From positions 1 through 51,921 of the forward strand of contig NZ_WWCT01000033.1 in NCBI RefSeq assembly GCF_009857605.1: DNA of 51,921 bases. The letters are read 5' to 3'. This DNA comes from Duganella levis (lineage in GTDB: Bacteria; Pseudomonadota; Gammaproteobacteria; Burkholderiales; Burkholderiaceae_D). The translations under genes and the position numbers were made by a program. Below, piece after piece: positions 48,773 through 51,921 of this stretch; positions within the stretch are counted from its first letter, which is position 1; each line of letters opens with the position of its first letter. Below the pieces are notes generated by a model. That model did not search any database. It saw only the letters and a program-made list of their open reading frames with translations, and was not told the origin of the DNA.

Positions 48773-49651
48773 ATGATGGATCGCAGGGAGTTTTTAAAGC
48801 TGGGCGCGGTGGGCGGCGGCGCCGTTTTTATCTCGGGCCTGTATGGACCGGCGCTGGCGGCTGCGGGAAGCGAGGACTTTTATTTCGTGCAGCTGTCCGA
48901 TTCGCACTGGGGCTACAAGGGACCGGCCAATCCGGATGCGCAGAATACCCTGAAGCAGGCAGTGGAGCGTGTCAATGCGCTGACGGAGCCGCCGGAGTTC
49001 ATCGTCTTTACCGGCGATTTGACGCATACCACAGACGATCCGGACGAGCGCCGCCGGCGCATGGCGGAATTCAAGGAAATCATCGTCGGGCTGAAGGTGA
49101 AGGACATCCACTTCCTGCCGGGCGAGCACGATGCATCGCTCGACAATGGGGCGGCGTATCAGGAGTTCTTCGGCCCCACGCATTACAGCTTCGATCACAA
49201 GGGCGTGCATTTCATCGCCATCGATAACGTCTCGGACCCCGGCGCGCGCATCGGCGAAGCGCAACTGGCGTGGCTGAAGGCCGATCTGGCGACGCAGGCG
49301 CAAGACGCGCGCATCGTGGTGCTGACGCACCGGCCCTTGTTCGACCTGGCGCCGCAATGGGACTGGGCCACGCGTGATGGCGCGCAAGCCATTGCGCTGC
49401 TGATGCCATATGAGAACGTCACCGTGTTTTACGGGCATATCCACCAGGAGAACCACCACATGAGCGGGCATATCGCCCACCATGCGGCGAAGTCGCTGAT
49501 CTTTCCGCTGCCGGCGCCAGGTTCCCAGGAGAAGCGTACACCGCTGCCGTGGGACGCGGCGGCGCCGGCCAGGGGGCTGGGCCTGCGCGAAGTCGCGGCG
49601 CGCGCCAGTGCCGGCATGCAGATCACCGAACTGCCCGTTGTGAAGGGATGA
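48773..49651 (+). CDS. Tat-exported metallophosphoesterase
   Basis: A 292-residue calcineurin-like phosphoesterase. The leader MMDRREFLKLGAVGGGAVF is a twin-arginine signal. Metal ligands lie in the five classical blocks: D43-S-H45 (QLSDSHWG), FTGDLTH, PGEHDA (GEHD in place of the usual GNHD), VLTHRP and YGHIHQ. The ATG at 48773, right after GGGAGACA, is used; the second Met one codon later is equally possible. The frame is open upstream through the sigma gene on the other strand, which is compositional. It is followed 3 bp later by the CuA-type protein, and both are probably under the ECF sigma factor encoded divergently. Substrate unknown. Confidence 0.9.
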   Translation: MMDRREFLKLGAVGGGAVFISGLYGPALAAAGSEDFYFVQLSDSHWGYKGPANPDAQNTLKQAVERVNALTEPPEFIVFTGDLTHTTDDPDERRRRMAEFKEIIVGLKVKDIHFLPGEHDASLDNGAAYQEFFGPTHYSFDHKGVHFIAIDNVSDPGARIGEAQLAWLKADLATQAQDARIVVLTHRPLFDLAPQWDWATRDGAQAIALLMPYENVTVFYGHIHQENHHMSGHIAHHAAKSLIFPLPAPGSQEKRTPLPWDAAAPARGLGLREVAARASAGMQITELPVVKG

Positions 49652-49654
49652 GCC

Positions 49655-50008
49655 ATGCAGGCGAAACGTAGATTACTGTTGGCTGCACCGCTGTCGCTGG
49701 TGGCGCTCGGCGTACTGCACGCGGCAAGCAAGGAGCGCGTGATTCAGATCGAGGCGCGCAAATTCCGCTTTACGCCCAATGTCATCGAACTGAAAAAGGG
49801 TGAGACCGTGGTACTGGAATTGACGGCGGTGGATTTTCCGCATGGTTTCAGCGTGCCGGATTTTAGAATCCGCGAAGATCTGATCATGGGCAAGCCGGTG
49901 CGCGTCACGATCAAGGCGGACAAGGTCGGCCAGTTCGGCTTCTTATGCGATAACTTTTGCGGTGGCGGCCATGAGGAGATGGCCGGCACCATTATCGTCA
50001 AGGCCTAG
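49655..50008 (+). CDS. Free-standing CuA-type cupredoxin
   Basis: A 117-residue exported protein. Signal peptide ~1-24 (LSLVALGVLHAAS). The cupredoxin core has H63 in DFPHGF and, at the end, CDNFCGGGHEEM with C98, C102, H106 and M109. The spacing C-x3-C-x3-H-x2-M is that of the dinuclear CuA centre of cytochrome oxidase subunit II and nitrous-oxide reductase. Here there are no membrane helices or oxidase domains; the protein is just the copper domain. It may receive or deliver electrons, or bind copper in the periplasm. It lies directly behind the phosphoesterase gene and should share its regulation. Confidence 0.88.
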   Translation: MQAKRRLLLAAPLSLVALGVLHAASKERVIQIEARKFRFTPNVIELKKGETVVLELTAVDFPHGFSVPDFRIREDLIMGKPVRVTIKADKVGQFGFLCDNFCGGGHEEMAGTIIVKA

Positions 50009-50016
50009 CCCGGCGG

Positions 50017-50712
50017 TCAGCGTGGGTAGAACGCCCGCAGGTAGCCGGCCAGCACCTGCGGCGCTTCCAGCGGCATCATGTGGCCTGTGCCGTCGTCCAG
50101 CATGTGCAGCTGGGCGCCGGGCCAGCTGGCAGCGAGTGCGCGGACGTCGTCGGCGGGCGCCAGATTGTCATGTTCGGCGCCGATGATCATGGCCGGGCAG
50201 CGCAGGGTGTGGACGCGGTCCATCAGCTCCGGGCGCTCGATGGTGCTGCGGAACTGCGCCAGCAGCACGTCCTTGCCGAGGTCCACGGCCATTTGCTGGA
50301 TCACGCCGACGATGGCAGGATCGTCCATGTGCTCAGGCGCGACGATTTCGCGCAGGCGCATCTGGGTCATGCCGGTGTAGTGGTTTTTTTCCAGCTGCGG
50401 AATGATGCGCAGGCGCGTGGCTTTTTCCTTGTCGAGCAGCTTTTTGCCGGCGCTGCCGATGATGGTCAGCGAGGCCACGCGCTCGGGATGGGCCAGCGCG
50501 TACTCCATCGCCAGGTAGGCGCCCAGCGAAAAGCCGACCAGATTAGCTTGCGGCGCGCTGTGGGCGCCGATCAGCTCCAGCATCTGCTCGCGCGTTTGCG
50601 CCTTGTACAACGGCACGTGGTTGAATTCAAAGCCATCGCCCAGCAGCGGCAGCAGCCGGCCCCACATGCGCTCATCGCACAGCGTGCCGGGCACGAAATC
50701 CAGACGCATCAT
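50017..50712 (-). CDS. Alpha/beta-hydrolase coupled to thyA
   Basis: A 231-residue alpha/beta hydrolase. The nucleophile elbow is VGFSLGAYLAMEYALAHPERV (Ser in GFSLG), with an Asp in IGAEHDNLAPADDVRALA and His in DGTGHMMPLEAP. The opening LDFVPGTLCDERMWGRLLP is typical of a family of short-chain esterases annotated in many proteobacteria. The start ATG (50712) overlaps the thyA stop as ATGA. No link to nucleotide metabolism is known, so the coupling may only set expression. Substrate unknown. Confidence 0.85.
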   Translation of the reverse strand: MMRLDFVPGTLCDERMWGRLLPLLGDGFEFNHVPLYKAQTREQMLELIGAHSAPQANLVGFSLGAYLAMEYALAHPERVASLTIIGSAGKKLLDKEKATRLRIIPQLEKNHYTGMTQMRLREIVAPEHMDDPAIVGVIQQMAVDLGKDVLLAQFRSTIERPELMDRVHTLRCPAMIIGAEHDNLAPADDVRALAASWPGAQLHMLDDGTGHMMPLEAPQVLAGYLRAFYPR

Positions 50713-51680
50713 ACGGCCATGGCGGCGGTGATCGGTGCATGGTGCTGGTAGCCTTCCAGCGCGAAGTCGGACGGTTCGATTTTTTCCAGCCATTCCGGTT
50801 CGTACTTGCCGGTTTGCGCGAAGGACGGCACGCGGTCGGCGATCACCAGTTGCGGCAGCGGGAACGGTTCGCGCTTCAGCTGCTCCTGCACCATCTCCAT
50901 GTGGTTCTCGTAAATATGGGCGTCGCCGATGAAGTAGGTGAACCAGCGCGGCGTGTAGCCGGTCAGGCGGCCCACCAGATGCATCAGCGCCGCGCCTTCC
51001 GCCAGGTTGAATGGCGTGCCCAGACCCAGGTCGTTCGAGCGTACGTAGAGGCACATCGACAGTTCTTTAGTGGTCGGATTAGGCAGGAATTGATACAGCA
51101 GATGGCAGGCCGGCAGGGCGACGGCGTCCAGCACGGCCGGGTTCCAGCCGTGGAACAGGATGCGGCGGCTGCCGGGATTATTCACGATCGTGTCCAGGCA
51201 CTCGCGCAGTTGGTCGATGGCTTTGTAGAGCAGCACCTTCTGCACGCCGTCTTCTTCAATCGGCGCGACCACGGTGAAGCCGTTCTTTTGCGCGTCGGCC
51301 AACTGGGCTTGCTGATCGGCGTCGATCACCTTGTAGCCTGGCCACTGGCGCCATTGCACGCCGTAGACCGGGCCCAGGTCGTCGGTGCCCTGGCGGTATG
51401 GGTTGTCCAGCCATTGCTGGTTTTCGTTGGCGTTCTGGTCCCAGACCTTGCAGCCCAGTGCGCGGAAGTCGGCGGCGCTGCGCGAGGCGCGCATGAAGGC
51501 GCACAACTCGCCCACCACGGATTTGAATGCCAGCTTCTTGGTCGTCACCGCAGGAAAACCCTTGGTCAGGTCGAAGCGCATCATTGCGCCCGGCACGCTC
51601 AGCGTGCGGATGCCGGTGCGGTTGTCCTGCCAGCTACCGGTGTCGATGACGGTCTGGATCAATTCCTGGTATTGCTGCAT
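50709..51680 (-). CDS. thyA: Thymidylate synthase ThyA
   Basis: A 323-residue enzyme making dTMP from dUMP and methylene-tetrahydrofolate. It has MQQYQELIQTVIDTGSW, GIRTLSVPGAMMRFDL, catalytic C192 in ALPACHLLYQF, NLAEGAALMHLVG and the C-terminal closing segment HAPITAAMAV. Compared with the 264-residue E. coli form, it has an extra ~55 residues near positions 105-160 (YKVIDADQQAQLADAQKNGF and following), as in other long-form ThyA enzymes. The ATG at 51680 follows TTGGAGAATT. A TAAAAT hexamer upstream on the same strand could serve as the -10. Confidence 0.95.
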   Translation of the reverse strand: MQQYQELIQTVIDTGSWQDNRTGIRTLSVPGAMMRFDLTKGFPAVTTKKLAFKSVVGELCAFMRASRSAADFRALGCKVWDQNANENQQWLDNPYRQGTDDLGPVYGVQWRQWPGYKVIDADQQAQLADAQKNGFTVVAPIEEDGVQKVLLYKAIDQLRECLDTIVNNPGSRRILFHGWNPAVLDAVALPACHLLYQFLPNPTTKELSMCLYVRSNDLGLGTPFNLAEGAALMHLVGRLTGYTPRWFTYFIGDAHIYENHMEMVQEQLKREPFPLPQLVIADRVPSFAQTGKYEPEWLEKIEPSDFALEGYQHHAPITAAMAV

Positions 51681-51751
51681 TCAATTCTCCAACGTGTTCG
51701 GTGGTGCAAAAACGGTTATTTTAGCAGGGCGGCCGGGTGGCCGCCTGCGGC

Positions 51752-51921
51752 TCAACGCGGGCCTGGCTTGCCTTTGCGGGCACCCGGCTTGGCGGCGGCA
51801 CGGCCGTCGGAGCGGGCCTGCGATTTGGCGCCGCGCGCGCCGGTCACCACCACGGCGCCTTTTGGTGCACCGAAGCCGCCTGCGCCTTTGCTGCGCGGCG
51901 GGGCGCTGCGGCCGGCCGGTG
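51752..51921 (-). CDS. C-terminal end of a Gly/Ala/Lys/Arg-rich protein, cut by the window edge
   Basis: The minus-strand frame enters from the edge and ends with a TGA at 51754-51752. The 56 visible residues are very basic and low in complexity (GAVVVTGARGAKSQARS, then KPGARKGKPGPR). Such tails occur on RNA helicases and pseudouridine synthases, but nothing here tells which. The stretch to thyA (51681-51751) carries GGCGGCC/GGCCGCC (51728-51734, 51739-51745), a strong stem without a T run. Confidence 0.5.
   Translation of the reverse strand, partial: PAGRSAPPRSKGAGGFGAPKGAVVVTGARGAKSQARSDGRAAAKPGARKGKPGPR

Overview
This window looks like a chromosomal segment of a betaproteobacterium of the Oxalobacteraceae (Massilia/Duganella/Janthinobacterium type). 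That placement is inferred from the high G+C coding DNA, the rpfE-like/recJ pair, a PEP-CTERM protein, the ~320-residue ThyA form and the general gene content. No rRNA or tRNA gene and no CRISPR array was seen.

Layout. 1-5.5 kb: end of a Sel1-repeat protein, then a complete branched-chain amino-acid-type ABC importer in which the second permease (LivM) and first ATPase (LivG) are one polypeptide. 5.5-8.2 kb: a remnant-like flavin-nucleotide-binding fragment, an aldo/keto reductase, a DUF4272 protein and an RcnB-like exported protein. 8.2-9.7 kb (minus strand): a gap-free operon of Xre/MbcA-type antitoxin, RES toxin and DUF2288 protein behind a promoter overlapped by a palindrome. 9.7-12.9 kb: a translationally coupled rpfE-like, recJ and small unknown gene set. 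13-20.2 kb: a 2069-residue surface protein with 14 SdrD-B-like domains, preceded by a leader with two mutually exclusive hairpins and followed by a PEP-CTERM protein that resembles a thioester adhesin domain. 20.2-27 kb: LolCD lipoprotein export, a TatD nuclease, a CsgG-like protein and a TonB-dependent receptor.

27-33.7 kb is the most unusual part. comEC is intact, but its last ~600 bp and the convergent small gene behind it occur a second time 3,831 bp downstream at about 96% identity. Between the copies lies an AT-rich island with two genes: a HEPN-like protein with an Rx4H motif and a 461-residue coiled-coil protein of unknown family. This is the best candidate here for an undescribed, defence-type system. 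The second copy is joined to the decayed remains of the middle of comEC.

33.8-51.9 kb: an alpha/beta hydrolase and dcd; a CpxAR-like two-component system divergent from a CpxP/Spy-like gene, with two perfect TTTAC-N5-TTTAC boxes between them; a Ser/Thr/Asp-rich bead-like protein; an intradiol-dioxygenase-like lipoprotein next to a DUF1501/DUF1800 pair; an arginine-type decarboxylase with a terminator-like hairpin just before its ribosome binding site; a DUF4337 protein and folA; an ECF sigma/anti-sigma pair divergent from a Tat-exported phosphoesterase and a free-standing CuA-domain protein, with matching ECF-style promoters facing both ways; and thyA coupled to an alpha/beta hydrolase.

Protein families were assigned by reading motifs and remembered family patterns; no search was run. 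Identity and G+C figures are hand counts.
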